Source of the DNA: Candidatus Nitrotoga sp. HW29
GTDB lineage: Bacteria > Pseudomonadota > Gammaproteobacteria > Burkholderiales > Gallionellaceae
DNA length: 64,000 bases
Assembly: GCF_924101635.2 (NCBI RefSeq)
Contig: NZ_CAKMAA020000012.1
Location: 1 to 64,000, forward strand
Direction: 5' to 3'
Both the position numbers and the translations under genes were made by a program. This document shows, in pieces, positions 1 through 9,044 of this stretch (its first letter is position 1; each line of letters begins with the position of its first letter). The notes under the pieces were generated by a model, which searched no databases, was not told where the DNA came from, and saw only the letters and a list, made by a program, of their open reading frames with translations.

Positions 1-475
1 CATCCAGCACATCGTAGGCACCTTCGATCACCTGGCCGATCACGTCGCCCTTGTGCGGGATGCGCAGGTCGGCCACGGTGTCGCCGCACACCAGCCCATT
101 ACTGCAAACGAAACGGAACATTCCCGCCAGCATCTGATAGCTGCTGGTGCCGTCGTGCGAGTTCAGTAGAATGATTTCGTTGGCCTCAGCGCCGTTGATC
201 TGCGCTGCGTGGCGTAGCCGCAGCATGTGCTTGGTGTGTTCGCGCTTACCGGTATCGCGTACGCGCGTCTGGCAAACCATGAACGGCTGGAAGCCTTCCT
301 TTCGCAGGGCACCCAATACCTCCCCGGTCGGGATGTAGGTGTAGCGGTCGGATCGGCTCTGGTGCTTTTCTTCTGCGAAGATGGAAGGGGCTACGCTGCG
401 AATCTGATCATCAGACAGCGGATGGTCAGCGCGTAAGATGGGTGTAGCGTTTGCGAAACGGGAACTGAGTTGCAT
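1..475 (-). CDS. DUF932 family protein (3' end outside window)
   Basis: An open frame on the minus strand starts at ATG 475 and runs off the left edge without a stop. Upstream of the start is AGGAG about eight bases away, which fixes the start. The product begins MQLSSRFANATPILRADHPL and contains the DUF932 core with RYTYIPTGEVL, FMVCQTRVRD, HMLRLRH and ILLNSHDGTSSYQM, and MFRFVCSNGLVCG near the edge. DUF932 proteins are common on plasmids and integrative conjugative elements; their biochemical role is unknown. The adjacent radC gene and high GC fit ICE backbone or cargo. At least 158 residues are visible; the family is usually about 250-400. Confidence 0.85.
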   Translation of the reverse strand, partial: MQLSSRFANATPILRADHPLSDDQIRSVAPSIFAEEKHQSRSDRYTYIPTGEVLGALRKEGFQPFMVCQTRVRDTGKREHTKHMLRLRHAAQINGAEANEIILLNSHDGTSSYQMLAGMFRFVCSNGLVCGDTVADLRIPHKGDVIGQVIEGAYDVLD

Positions 476-1046
476 GGTATTTCTCCTGTGGTTGTAAGCT
501 GTGGGTTTGAAAACCGACCGGATTCCAAGATTCGAAGCCCGGTGTTGACTTCGGTTTTTTCGGCGCAGTGACCTGGGCTGGTCGCCGTTGCCGCCGTCTT
601 TCCTGAGTTCATCGCCCGCGAACAACCGGGTCAGCGAGGGTCTGGCGGTCAAGGAGGAAAGCGCAGGGTGGTGCGGCCCGCAGCCGCAGGCGAGGACACG
701 GCCCTGCGCGCCTTGACGGACAGGCACCGCTGGCTACGGTCGCGGAATTAGTGATGAAGGAGAGGGAAAGACGGATGACCGGCTAACGGCCAGATGATCG
801 ACGGACCAACGCCGCGCGGCGAGCGCTGCTGCGTGCCGCAGGCACGCCTTGATGGGAGTGGACAAAGCGCGCAGCGCGAAAACGGCAATGTGTACAGACC
901 GATCAGGCGCCGCCTGTTCGGCGGTCTTTCGGGGCGCCAAGCCTGCGCGGCGGGGTGGGCGTCAGCCGGCCCCTGGAGGCAAGCGCAGCGCGCAGCTTTT
1001 TCTCAAAACCAAGGGCACAGCAAAAAGGGGGCAAAGCCCCCTCGGG
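476..1046. other. GC-rich non-coding stretch between DUF932 and radC
   Basis: I see no convincing gene here; the open frames are GC-rich chance frames with biased composition. The stretch includes the leader of the DUF932 gene. It contains CCTTGACGG at 712-720, a motif that recurs in the region upstream of radC (1671-1679), and a related CCTTGATGG at 846-854. This suggests a repeated leader type typical of gene cassettes in such elements. No tRNA or clear terminator was recognised. Confidence 0.4.
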
Positions 1047-1553
1047 CTACAACAGCCCGCGTTCGGCAAACGACAGGATGGCGCTACCGGCGACGATCAG
1101 GTGATCCAGCACCCGCACGTCCACCAGCGCCAGCGCCGACTTCAGCGTCTGCGTCAGCATCTCGTCGGCGCGCGAGGGTTCCGCCACACCTGACGGGTGG
1201 TTATGAACCAGCAGCAGCGCAGCGCTGTTCCTGGTCAACGCTTCCTTGACCACCTCACGCGGATACACCGATGTCTGGCTCACCGTGCCACGGAACATCT
1301 CGACGTAGTCGATGACGCGGTTTTGTGCGTCCAGATGGATGACTGCGAATACCTCGTGCTCCAGCGCTCCCAGCTTGACCCGCAGGAAGTCGCGCACCAC
1401 CTGCGGCGAGTTCAGCGCTTCGCAGCCACGCATCTGTTCTGCGAGCACACGCTGCGCAGCCTGCAACACCTCGTCGGCATTAGCCGGACGGTAGTCGCCT
1501 GTGACATCGCGAACGAGAAGGGAAGTATCGAGAGAATGAGTAAGTTGTGACAT
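1047..1553 (-). CDS. radC: RadC/JAB-domain family protein
   Basis: A 168-residue protein if started at ATG 1553, which has GGAG seven bases upstream; a longer frame opens at 1604 without a good ribosome site. The C-terminal half has the JAMM metalloprotease-like signature HNHPSG followed by SRAD, that is H-x-H-x7-S-x2-D, preceded by the conserved FRGTVSQTSVYPREV segment. RadC-like proteins of mobile elements were once called DNA repair proteins; a role in repair is not established. Length and motif are typical of the short element-borne form, which lacks the N-terminal helix-hairpin-helix domain of chromosomal RadC. It is co-oriented with the DUF932 gene. Confidence 0.92.
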   Translation of the reverse strand: MSQLTHSLDTSLLVRDVTGDYRPANADEVLQAAQRVLAEQMRGCEALNSPQVVRDFLRVKLGALEHEVFAVIHLDAQNRVIDYVEMFRGTVSQTSVYPREVVKEALTRNSAALLLVHNHPSGVAEPSRADEMLTQTLKSALALVDVRVLDHLIVAGSAILSFAERGLL

Positions 1554-1946
1554 GATCGTGCTCCAGTCCGAATCGGGCGGAATTGCCCGGAACCGGAGGA
1601 ACACGGCGCAGCGCAGCAGTCAGGGGTCGCAGACGGCCGCATGGACGCAAGCGTGCAGGGCACGCGCAGCCCTTGACGGCGAGAACGGCGTGGTACGTTG
1701 AAGGGAACAGCAAGGCCGCCCCCCACACTCCACTGCTTTAACGGCAAGCGTCGCGCGCAGGCCCGAAGGACCGGAGGCGTCAGGGAATCAAAACCGCATG
1801 GCCGTGACTCGGCACGAGGCGTGGGGCAATGCCAGCGAGCTCGACGGCGGCAACGCCGGGACGCTATGCAGCTTGTGACAAAAAGTAAGTGACCTCATGG
1901 CGCAAATTAGTCACAATGTAGCTACAACCACTCTGAGCGTATTTAA
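1554..1946. promoter_or_regulatory. radC leader and antitoxin promoter region with GTGAC boxes
   Basis: This divergent gap holds the GC-rich leader of radC and the upstream region of the antitoxin gene. Three GTGAC-type boxes occur: TTGTGAC at 1873-1879, GTGAC at 1889-1893 and GTCACAA at 1910-1916. The first and third form a perfect 7-base inverted repeat. RelB/DinJ-type antitoxins usually repress their own promoter by binding such palindromes, so an operator is plausible. The assignment is inference. Confidence 0.35.
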
Positions 1947-2135
1947 ATGGCGAGTACCGATATTGTCCGTGCCCGGATTGACGGGCATATCGAAGAGGAA
2001 GCCACCAACGTCCTAGCCCAAATGGGATTATCCGTTTCGGATGCGATTCGGATGCTGCTCACTCGGGTCGCAGCCGATAAGGTGCTTCCCTTTGATGTCA
2101 ACCGTGCCACCCAACCGGATCACAAGAAACGATGA
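1947..2135 (+). CDS. RelB/DinJ family antitoxin, orphan
   Basis: A 62-residue protein with the ribbon-helix-helix layout of DinJ: an N-terminal strand MASTDIVRARID followed by EEATNVLAQMGLSVSDAIRMLLTRVAADKVLPFDV. Such antitoxins bind DNA and neutralise a YafQ/RelE-type toxin normally encoded just downstream. Here no toxin follows; the ATG overlapping the end (2132) opens only a 21-codon frame, and the ABC-3C gene begins 68 bases later. It may be a remnant of a TA pair, or it may now regulate the neighbouring defence operon. Family assignment is confident, function in this context is not. Confidence 0.85.
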   Translation: MASTDIVRARIDGHIEEEATNVLAQMGLSVSDAIRMLLTRVAADKVLPFDVNRATQPDHKKR

Positions 2136-2202
2136 CCTTGCGCTTACCCCTTACCACGGTGAAAGCGCCGGGCAACGTCATCCGGTCACGACCCTGAACT
2201 CC

Positions 2203-3123
2203 ATGGACCGCATCCAGCAACTCAATTACGAGAAAGATTTCCGCATTGCCTTTTTGGAATCGAAGGGCGACGGATTTCAATGCTTGTTTGAGAAGCTTAT
2301 GGCGAAGGCCCACTCCAACGATTTCATGGCCTGCCGACCATGGGGCAATGTCGGCGACCGGAAGAACGATGGGTACCTGCCTTCGGCGCGTACCTTGTTC
2401 CAGAGCTATGCCCCAAACGAATTGACGGCTGCGGAAGCGATCAAGAAGATCAATGAGGATTTCGAGGGCGCAAAAGAGCACTGGGAGAAATACTTCGATG
2501 AATGGACGTTTGTCCATAACGCGCCCGATGGCCGCTTGGGCCCCCACATCATCGAAGTGCTGGCCAAGCTCGGGCAAGAAAATCCGAAGATCAAGATTGG
2601 CCATTTCGGATATGAAGAAATGCTGGCGAAGTTTCGCGAGCTGAGCCTGCAAGACCTTGAGTCTTGGTTCGGCCCCTCGTTGACCATGGAAGCAAACGTC
2701 AATCTGGGCTACAGCGATTTGATGGCGGTGCTCACGCACATCAGTGTCGCCCCCGCACCGACGGCGAGTGAAGTCAAAGATGTGTCGCGCGGGAAGATCG
2801 AAGCAAACCTTTTGTCTCAGGCCGTCGCGGATTTCCTGAAAATCGGCATGCAGAAGTCACCGTTGGTTATGAAATTCTTCGACGACTGGAAGAATCCCGT
2901 CTACGGTGAGCAAATTGCCTCGGCATTTAAGAGCGAATATGTGGCCTTAAGAGATGCGACGCCCCAGCTCCATCCTGACGAAATCTTTGGACAGCTCGAA
3001 GCCTGGGCCGGGGGAATGGCAAATACGACGCCCACGCACAAGGCGGCAGTGTTGGCTGTCATGGCCTACCTGTTCGACAAGTGCGAGATTTTCGAAGACG
3101 CGCAGGCGGTGAGGCCAGCATGA
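2203..3123 (+). CDS. ABC-3C system effector-side component, nuclease-like
   Basis: A 306-residue protein if translation begins at ATG 2203 (MDRIQQLNYEKDF); the frame is open further upstream but that part overlaps the antitoxin gene and looks non-coding. The N-terminal 75 residues carry GFQCLFEKL, then GDRKNDGYL (51-59) and LFQSYAP (65-71), a pattern I read as a divergent PD-(D/E)xK nuclease core with E30, D56 and Q67. The remainder is helical and is probably the family-specific tail. The two genes after it are a small middle component and a DUF2326 ATPase, the organisation described for ABC three-component (ABC-3C) conflict systems. It overlaps the next gene by ATGA. Family by context strong; catalytic reading is inference. 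Confidence 0.75.
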   Translation: MDRIQQLNYEKDFRIAFLESKGDGFQCLFEKLMAKAHSNDFMACRPWGNVGDRKNDGYLPSARTLFQSYAPNELTAAEAIKKINEDFEGAKEHWEKYFDEWTFVHNAPDGRLGPHIIEVLAKLGQENPKIKIGHFGYEEMLAKFRELSLQDLESWFGPSLTMEANVNLGYSDLMAVLTHISVAPAPTASEVKDVSRGKIEANLLSQAVADFLKIGMQKSPLVMKFFDDWKNPVYGEQIASAFKSEYVALRDATPQLHPDEIFGQLEAWAGGMANTTPTHKAAVLAVMAYLFDKCEIFEDAQAVRPA

Positions 3124-3371
3124 TCCTGCCATCCAAGCATCTCCCGCAGGATCGCGCGTTACTGACCGTAGGCGGTCACATCCTGACTTTCCTCGCGCGC
3201 CCCAAGACAGTGTCCGCACTTTGGGAGGAATTGAACAGACAAGTCGGGGGGCTGGGTACAACCCTTCCTCGGCGGATCACCTATGACTGGTTTTTGCTCG
3301 CGCTTGATCTTCTGTACGCCCTTGAGGCCATCGAACTCGAAAGCGGCCTAGTGGCAAGGAGGACAGCTTGA
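3120..3371 (+). CDS. ABC-3C system middle component
   Basis: An 83-residue protein beginning MILPSKHLPQDRALLTVGG. The sequence predicts a winged-helix-like fold: GGHILTFLARPKTVSALWEEL followed by a WFLLALDLLYALEAIEL tail. It matches the small middle components (MC6 type, from memory) that bridge effector and ATPase in ABC-3C systems. The start overlaps the upstream stop (ATGA) and its own stop overlaps the TTG start of the ATPase, so the three genes are translationally coupled. Confidence 0.75.
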   Translation: MILPSKHLPQDRALLTVGGHILTFLARPKTVSALWEELNRQVGGLGTTLPRRITYDWFLLALDLLYALEAIELESGLVARRTA

Positions 3372-5089
3372 TTCATAACATTTTCAGCACGCTGCCCACG
3401 TTCAAAAATCTCAGTGATCTGAAGCCGGGACTGAATGTATTGCTGGCCCAAAAAACTGAGGGTGCGACCAACAAGCAAACACGCAATCGAGCCGGCAAGA
3501 CCAGCTTCATCGAAGTTGTGCATTTCCTGACGGGATCGGATGCTGGTACGGACTCCATTTTTCGCACGCCAGAACTGGCCGAATACACTTTCGGCATGGA
3601 CTTCGATTTGAAGGATGCGCGTACTGTTGTCGAACGCAGCGGCGGAGCCAAAGCGAAGATTTACGTGACGAGCCCGCCAGCTACCAAGATCAAGTTTTCG
3701 GCGACGGATTGGGTCAGTCTCCTCGGCGAACGCATGTTCGGCTTGAGCAGCCTGGAATCGGCGGGCAGCAAGCCACCGTCGTTCCGGTCGTTGTTCGCCT
3801 ATTTCGTGCGCCGGCAGTTGAGCGGTGCCTTCACAACGCCGGAAAAGCAGGCAGGCATGCAGCAAACTGGCGATATGCAGATGGCGCTGATGTTCCTGCT
3901 CGGGCTGGACTGGCAGATCGCACGCGACTGGCAAGCCGTCCGCGACCGAGAAAAGACACTGGATGAACTGAAGAAGGCGGCCGGGACAGGGGCGTTTGGT
4001 TCGATCATCGGTAAAGCGGCCGACTTGCGCACGCAGTTGACCCTGCAGGAAGCCCGCCTCAAGAAACTTTACGCAGAAATTGAGAGCTTCCAGGTACTGC
4101 CGGAGTACCGGGAGCTGGAAGTCGAAAGCGCCAAGCTGACCCACCAGCTCAATGAACTGGCCAATGCCAACACCATCGACTTCGCGGCCATCCGTGACTT
4201 GGAGGGCGCGCTGACCTCCGAGATTCCTCCTGACTTGGAAGACCTGCAAACAATCTATCAGGAGGCGGGCGTTGCGCTCCCCGGCTTGGTGAGGCGGCGC
4301 TATGAGGACGTGAAGAGCTTTCACGAATCGGTGGTGCGGAATCGGAAGGACTATCTGTCCAGCGAACTTGAAGCGGCAAAGCTGCGCATCGAGATTCGCG
4401 ATGGAAAGAAAGCCCAACTTGACCAGCGGCGCGCCGAAATCATGGGCATCCTCAAGAGCCATGGCGCGCTGGATCAATTCCTCAAGCTACAAGGGGAACT
4501 GGGACGGCTTGAGTCCGAGGTGGAATCCGTGCGGCAGCGCTTCGAAGCCGCTGAGCAGTTGGAGGGCACGAAGAACGAGCTGGAGATCGAGCGCAATCGG
4601 CTCACGATCCGGCTGCGGCGCGACTTTGCTGAGCAGAAAGACCGGCTGTCCGAAGCGATCGTTGCTTTCGAGGAAACGTCGCAGCGGCTCTACGAGGCGG
4701 CTGGCAGCATGACGATCGACGAAACCTCTAATGGACCTTCGTTCAAGTTTCAGATGCAGGGCCAGCGCAGCAAGGGCATCAAGAACATGCAAATTTTCTG
4801 CTTCGACATGATGCTCATGCGCTTGTGCGCCAAGCGTCAGATGGGACCCGGCTTCCTGATCCATGACAGCCACCTGTTCGATGGCGTTGACGGTCGGCAG
4901 GTGATCAGCGCGCTGCGCCTTGGCGCGGAGATTTCGGAGGAACTGGGCTTCCAGTACATCGTGACGATGAACGAGGACGATGCCTTCAAGGAAAGCATCG
5001 ATGGCTTCGACCTCAACGACTACGTGCTTCCCACGCGTCTGACCGACGCCACCGAAGATGGCGGACTGTTTGGTATTCGGTTTGGCTGA
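3368..5089 (+). CDS. DUF2326 ABC-3C ATPase
   Basis: A 573-residue SMC/RecN-like ATPase with start TTG at 3368 overlapping the preceding stop. Walker A lies at residues 40-46 (NRAGKTS); the middle third (about 200-440) is strongly charged coiled coil; the C-terminal lobe has GFLIHDSHLFDGVDG (from 495), the Walker B-like region typical of DUF2326, where H499-D500 replace the usual DE. Such ATPases are the power unit of ABC-3C systems, thought to sense invading nucleic acid and license the nuclease-like partner. A clean coiled-coil head arrangement and full length suggest it is functional. Confidence 0.85.
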   Translation: MIHNIFSTLPTFKNLSDLKPGLNVLLAQKTEGATNKQTRNRAGKTSFIEVVHFLTGSDAGTDSIFRTPELAEYTFGMDFDLKDARTVVERSGGAKAKIYVTSPPATKIKFSATDWVSLLGERMFGLSSLESAGSKPPSFRSLFAYFVRRQLSGAFTTPEKQAGMQQTGDMQMALMFLLGLDWQIARDWQAVRDREKTLDELKKAAGTGAFGSIIGKAADLRTQLTLQEARLKKLYAEIESFQVLPEYRELEVESAKLTHQLNELANANTIDFAAIRDLEGALTSEIPPDLEDLQTIYQEAGVALPGLVRRRYEDVKSFHESVVRNRKDYLSSELEAAKLRIEIRDGKKAQLDQRRAEIMGILKSHGALDQFLKLQGELGRLESEVESVRQRFEAAEQLEGTKNELEIERNRLTIRLRRDFAEQKDRLSEAIVAFEETSQRLYEAAGSMTIDETSNGPSFKFQMQGQRSKGIKNMQIFCFDMMLMRLCAKRQMGPGFLIHDSHLFDGVDGRQVISALRLGAEISEELGFQYIVTMNEDDAFKESIDGFDLNDYVLPTRLTDATEDGGLFGIRFG

Positions 5090-5157
5090 ACAGGAATCTG
5101 TGCGGTAGCAAAGGCAGCTATTCGCGCATTGAAGTTTGTGCTTTGTGGAGGAGACAT

Positions 5158-7224
5158 GTGCGTATTCATCACGTCAAAATAAAAAACTTCCGCCTGCTGG
5201 CAGATGTTGAGCTGGTTCTGGAAGAGCAGACGACAGTGATCGTCGGCCGGAACAACAGCGGCAAGACGTCGCTTTCCGAGGTGATGCGCCGACTTCTGAC
5301 CGATAGTTCCGCAACGTTCCAGCTCGAAGACTTTTCTAGCGCCTGCTACGACGATTTCTGTACGGCCCTTCACGCACGGAACCAAGGACTAGAGGACGAT
5401 GCCATCCGAGCCCTCGTTCCGGCGATTGAGTTTCGACTGAGGTGTCGCTACGACCCGGCACAACCGGAACTCGGTCCGTTGAGTCCTTTCGTGATTGATT
5501 TGGACCCTGCATGCTTCGAAGCGGTAGTTGTGGTTCGATACGAACTGAAGGATGGCAAGCTCGCTAGCTTGTTTGACGGTCAGCCAACCGAGCCGTTAAA
5601 CGACGAAACACGTACCGCTTTCTTCCGAGCACTGCGCGAGCGCATTCCCAACGAATTCGGCGTCAAGATATGGGCCGAAGATCCCAATGACACAGACAAC
5701 CGTCGGCAGATGCAGCCGAGCGCACTTCGCAACTTGGTCAAAACCGGGTTTATCAACGCGCAGCGCGGTTTGGATGATGTTACGTCACGGGAGTCAGACG
5801 TTCTCGCAAAGATCGTCGAAAGCCTTTTCGCGACGGCGACATCCCCTATGGCCGATGCCGGCGATCAGTTGGTCGCCGAAGCCTTGAAAACCGCTGTCAA
5901 GGACATTCAGACTCAGATCGATACGAGTTTCGGTGGACAGCTCAAAAGTTTGATCCCCACGTTGCAGAGCTTCGGTTACCCAGGTCTCGGTGGACAGGAC
6001 TTGCACACAGAAACGGTCCTTGATGTTCGCAGGCTGCTGTCGAATTTCACGAAAGTCCGGTACGCGGGCTACAGCGGCGTCGCGTTGCCGGAGTCCTACA
6101 ACGGGTTGGGAGCGCGCAATCTGATCTTCATCCTCTTACAGCTTGTCGGGTTCTACAAAGCATTCAAAGCTGAATCGACGGCCCCTGGTGTGCATTTGGT
6201 CTTCATCGAAGAGCCAGAGGCTCATCTACATCCTCAAATGCAGGAAGTGTTCATCCGACAACTGGCCAAGATCGCACAGCAATTGGTGGCTGGTAGCGAA
6301 GACAACACGCCATGGCCTGTCCAGTTCGTCGTGTCCACCCACTCATCGCATGTCGCCAACGAGACGGGTTTCGAAAGCATTCGCTACTTTCTTGGCGCGA
6401 GCGTACCGGGCGCCGCGGCGGGTGTTCGGCAAACCAAAATCAAGGATCTTCGCGAGGGCTTGAAAGGGAAGCCAGAGCCCGACAAGAAGTTTCTTCACCA
6501 GTACATGACGCTTACGCGGTGCGATTTGTTTTTCGCCGACAAGGCCGTGCTGGTTGAAGGACTGAGCGAGCGACTTTTGCTCCCCGTCATCATCGCGAAG
6601 CTGGAGGCAGCGGAGCCGACTGGCCCGAAGTTGTCGAGCCAGTACACAACGGTGATGGAAGTCGGCGGCGCCTACGCGCATCTGTTCTTCGATCTGCTCG
6701 ACTTTCTCGAACTTCGCAGCCTGATCATCACGGACCTTGATGCCGTCGAGAAGCCTGGCGGGAAGGCATGCGCGGTTCACCAAGGAATCGCTTCCAGCAA
6801 CGCCTGCCTGAAAGCCTGGTTCTCGAACGACGATCCGTTCACGCTCGCTGGTCTCGTCGCGAAGACCGACCCGGACAAGGTGAAGAGAAGAAACCGCATC
6901 GCCTACCAGTGCGCTGAAGTGGCGGATGGCCCTTGCGGGCGAACCTTTGAGGATGCGTTCATTCTTGCCAATGCGGCGCTGTTTGGCTTGACAGGGACGA
7001 CACGGGAAGCTTTGGAACTGGAGGCGCGAAGCAATGCTGCCGAGTTGAAGAAATCCGAGTTCGCGTTGAAGCATGCAATCGCCGAGACTGAGTGGACATC
7101 TCCAACGTACATCTTGGATGGCGTGCGCTGGCTGGCGGGCGGAGAGGTTCCTGTCCCCGATCTGGTGCTGGCCTTGGCGGCAGAGGCGTCCGTGGCGCAA
7201 GCTGAAGGAGGACATAGTGCCTGA
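5158..7224 (+). CDS. OLD-family ATPase/TOPRIM nuclease, GajA-like
   Basis: A 688-residue protein. I chose GTG 5158 (MRIHHVKIKNFRLL) because AGGAG lies at 5149-5153; TTG 5143 is an alternative. N-terminal ATPase: Walker A GRNNSGKTS at 30-38, Walker B VFIEEPEAH from 348, H-loop STHSSH. C-terminal TOPRIM nuclease: E467 in KAVLVEG, and LIITDLD with D526 and D528, then GRTFEDAF. It overlaps a UvrD-like helicase gene by eight bases, the gene pair of Gabija defence, where GajA cleaves DNA under nucleotide control. It is longer than typical GajA (about 580), so class 2 OLD or Gabija-like is the safe call. It follows the ABC-3C ATPase by 68 bases. Confidence 0.85.
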   Translation: MRIHHVKIKNFRLLADVELVLEEQTTVIVGRNNSGKTSLSEVMRRLLTDSSATFQLEDFSSACYDDFCTALHARNQGLEDDAIRALVPAIEFRLRCRYDPAQPELGPLSPFVIDLDPACFEAVVVVRYELKDGKLASLFDGQPTEPLNDETRTAFFRALRERIPNEFGVKIWAEDPNDTDNRRQMQPSALRNLVKTGFINAQRGLDDVTSRESDVLAKIVESLFATATSPMADAGDQLVAEALKTAVKDIQTQIDTSFGGQLKSLIPTLQSFGYPGLGGQDLHTETVLDVRRLLSNFTKVRYAGYSGVALPESYNGLGARNLIFILLQLVGFYKAFKAESTAPGVHLVFIEEPEAHLHPQMQEVFIRQLAKIAQQLVAGSEDNTPWPVQFVVSTHSSHVANETGFESIRYFLGASVPGAAAGVRQTKIKDLREGLKGKPEPDKKFLHQYMTLTRCDLFFADKAVLVEGLSERLLLPVIIAKLEAAEPTGPKLSSQYTTVMEVGGAYAHLFFDLLDFLELRSLIITDLDAVEKPGGKACAVHQGIASSNACLKAWFSNDDPFTLAGLVAKTDPDKVKRRNRIAYQCAEVADGPCGRTFEDAFILANAALFGLTGTTREALELEARSNAAELKKSEFALKHAIAETEWTSPTYILDGVRWLAGGEVPVPDLVLALAAEASVAQAEGGHSA

Positions 7225-8953
7225 TGCCGAATCGCCGGCAGAGGTCGCGAGCCGGCGTGCACTCGAAGCGATGTATGCCTGTCTTGAGGCCGGTGAAAGC
7301 TTTCGGCTGGAGGCCGGCGCAGGCGCGGGTAAAACGTACTCGCTGATCAAGGCGTTGCGGTTCTTGATAGAACGCAATCAGCGCGTGCTGCCGAGGCGGA
7401 GTCAGCAAATCGCCTGCATCACCTTCACCAACGTCGCAAAGGACGAAATCGCAGCACGCATCGACCGAAGTCCATTGGTCTTTTGCGAGACGAACCATGC
7501 GTTTTGTTGGTCGTTGATCAATGGATTTCAGAAGCCGCTTCGGACACTGGTGGAGGCCATGTCGGTATGGCAGGAACGCATTGAGGAGGTCGGCGGTAGC
7601 CTGGGCGGTAGAACAATCGAATACAGCCTCGGTCATCGCTCCATTCGCGAGGGGCGCGTCTCCCTCCATCATGACGATATCCTTCCCCTCACGATCTCCC
7701 TGATGGGGCATGCGAAGTTCCGCAGCATGGTCACGGATCGCTTCCCGATCATTCTGGTCGATGAGTACCAAGACACTGACAGTGATTGGGTCGAGGCGAT
7801 CAAGACGCATTTTTTGGGTCAACCCGGATCGCCGCTCTTTGGTTTCTTTGGAGACCATTGGCAGAAAATATATGGCAATGGTTGCGGAAAACTAGAACAT
7901 GCTGCCGTAACGGAGATCGGAAAAGAGGCCAACTTCCGATCAGTCAATACGATCGTTGAGTGCCTCAATCGTATGCGGCCGGAGCTTCGTCAGTTCGTTG
8001 AGGATCCGACGGCGGTGGGACGTGTGCGAGTGTTCCACACAGGGAACTGGACGGGGCAGCGTCAGACGGGAGCCCATTGGGCTGGTGATTTGCCTTCACC
8101 TGTAGGGCATGACGCACTTGAGCGCGTCAAGGCGATGCTTGTTGAAGATGGATGGGATCTGTCGCCAAGCCATACGAAGATCCTCATGCTGACGCATCGG
8201 CTGCTAGCAAGTGAGCAAGGCTATTCAAGCCTACCAGTCACGTTTCGATTCAACGAATCCTTTACGAAGAAAGAACATCCCCACATCGCCTACTTCGTCG
8301 ACGAATTGGAACCAGCGTGCGACGCTTTCGTCGCACGTAAATTTGGGGCGATGTTTGAGGCGTTGGGCGGCACTGCACCGTTGATGCGCAGCCACGCCGA
8401 CAAGGCCTCTTGGAGCGAAGCGATGACAGGCTTGATCGCTTTGCGCGAAACCGGCACGGTTGGTCAGATCGTTGACTATCTGCGTGCACAGCACCGACCG
8501 CGTCTTCCGGAGGCTATAGAGAAGCGCGAGCGGGAACTACGCACCTTCGACCGGACTGCGGGAATTGAGATGCTGCCGGCTCTTGCGGAACTGGAAAAAT
8601 TCCGCGAAGTTCCTTATGTCGAGATTAAGGCACTCCGCAGGTATCTTGACGGACATTCGCCTTTCGAGACAAAGCACGGAGTCAAAGGAGCAGAGTTCGA
8701 GAATGTCCTCGTGGTCATCGGTCGAGGTTGGAACCAATACAACTTCGGTGAAATGCTGGAGCTGGCCGGTGCGCAAGCTGTGCCCGCTGCGAAGCAGGCA
8801 GCATTTGAGCGGAACCGCAACCTGTTCTATGTCGCATGCTCAAGACCGAAGCGCCGGCTTGCGCTCCTTTTCACGCAGCAGTTGTCACCGGCTGCGCTGG
8901 GCACTCTTGAACAGTGGTTCGGAGTGGGTGTCCTTGAGTCGTTGCCACTTTGA
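7217..8953 (+). CDS. UvrD/Rep-like helicase, GajB-like
   Basis: A 578-residue superfamily 1 helicase. Start GTG 7217 is supported by AGGAGG five bases upstream and overlaps the end of the OLD nuclease gene. Motif I GAGAGKT at 34-40; motif Ia ITFTNVAKDEI; motif II LVDEYQD with D182-E183; motif III-like GFFGDHWQKIYG; C-terminal GVKGAEFENVLVVIG and NLFYVACSRPKRRLALL are motifs V and VI. In Gabija, GajB senses DNA ends or ssDNA left by GajA and depletes nucleotides. Coupling with the upstream gene supports joint function. All helicase motifs are present, so it should be active. Confidence 0.87.
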   Translation: MPDAESPAEVASRRALEAMYACLEAGESFRLEAGAGAGKTYSLIKALRFLIERNQRVLPRRSQQIACITFTNVAKDEIAARIDRSPLVFCETNHAFCWSLINGFQKPLRTLVEAMSVWQERIEEVGGSLGGRTIEYSLGHRSIREGRVSLHHDDILPLTISLMGHAKFRSMVTDRFPIILVDEYQDTDSDWVEAIKTHFLGQPGSPLFGFFGDHWQKIYGNGCGKLEHAAVTEIGKEANFRSVNTIVECLNRMRPELRQFVEDPTAVGRVRVFHTGNWTGQRQTGAHWAGDLPSPVGHDALERVKAMLVEDGWDLSPSHTKILMLTHRLLASEQGYSSLPVTFRFNESFTKKEHPHIAYFVDELEPACDAFVARKFGAMFEALGGTAPLMRSHADKASWSEAMTGLIALRETGTVGQIVDYLRAQHRPRLPEAIEKRERELRTFDRTAGIEMLPALAELEKFREVPYVEIKALRRYLDGHSPFETKHGVKGAEFENVLVVIGRGWNQYNFGEMLELAGAQAVPAAKQAAFERNRNLFYVACSRPKRRLALLFTQQLSPAALGTLEQWFGVGVLESLPL

Positions 8954-9044
8954 TGAATCAATGGCGGCCCCAGCTTGGCTGAAGGGCTCCACTTTCGAAG
9001 TGCGCCAAATTTGAGTCGAGGCTTACTGCTTTGATAGTGGCTTT

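Noticed and set aside
3281-4477. 398-codon minus-strand frame
   Set aside because: Lies opposite the DUF2326 ATPase gene, which has clear motifs; the antisense translation has no family features.
6343-7377. 344-codon minus-strand frame
   Set aside because: Antisense to the OLD nuclease TOPRIM part; low-complexity, arginine-rich product without motifs.
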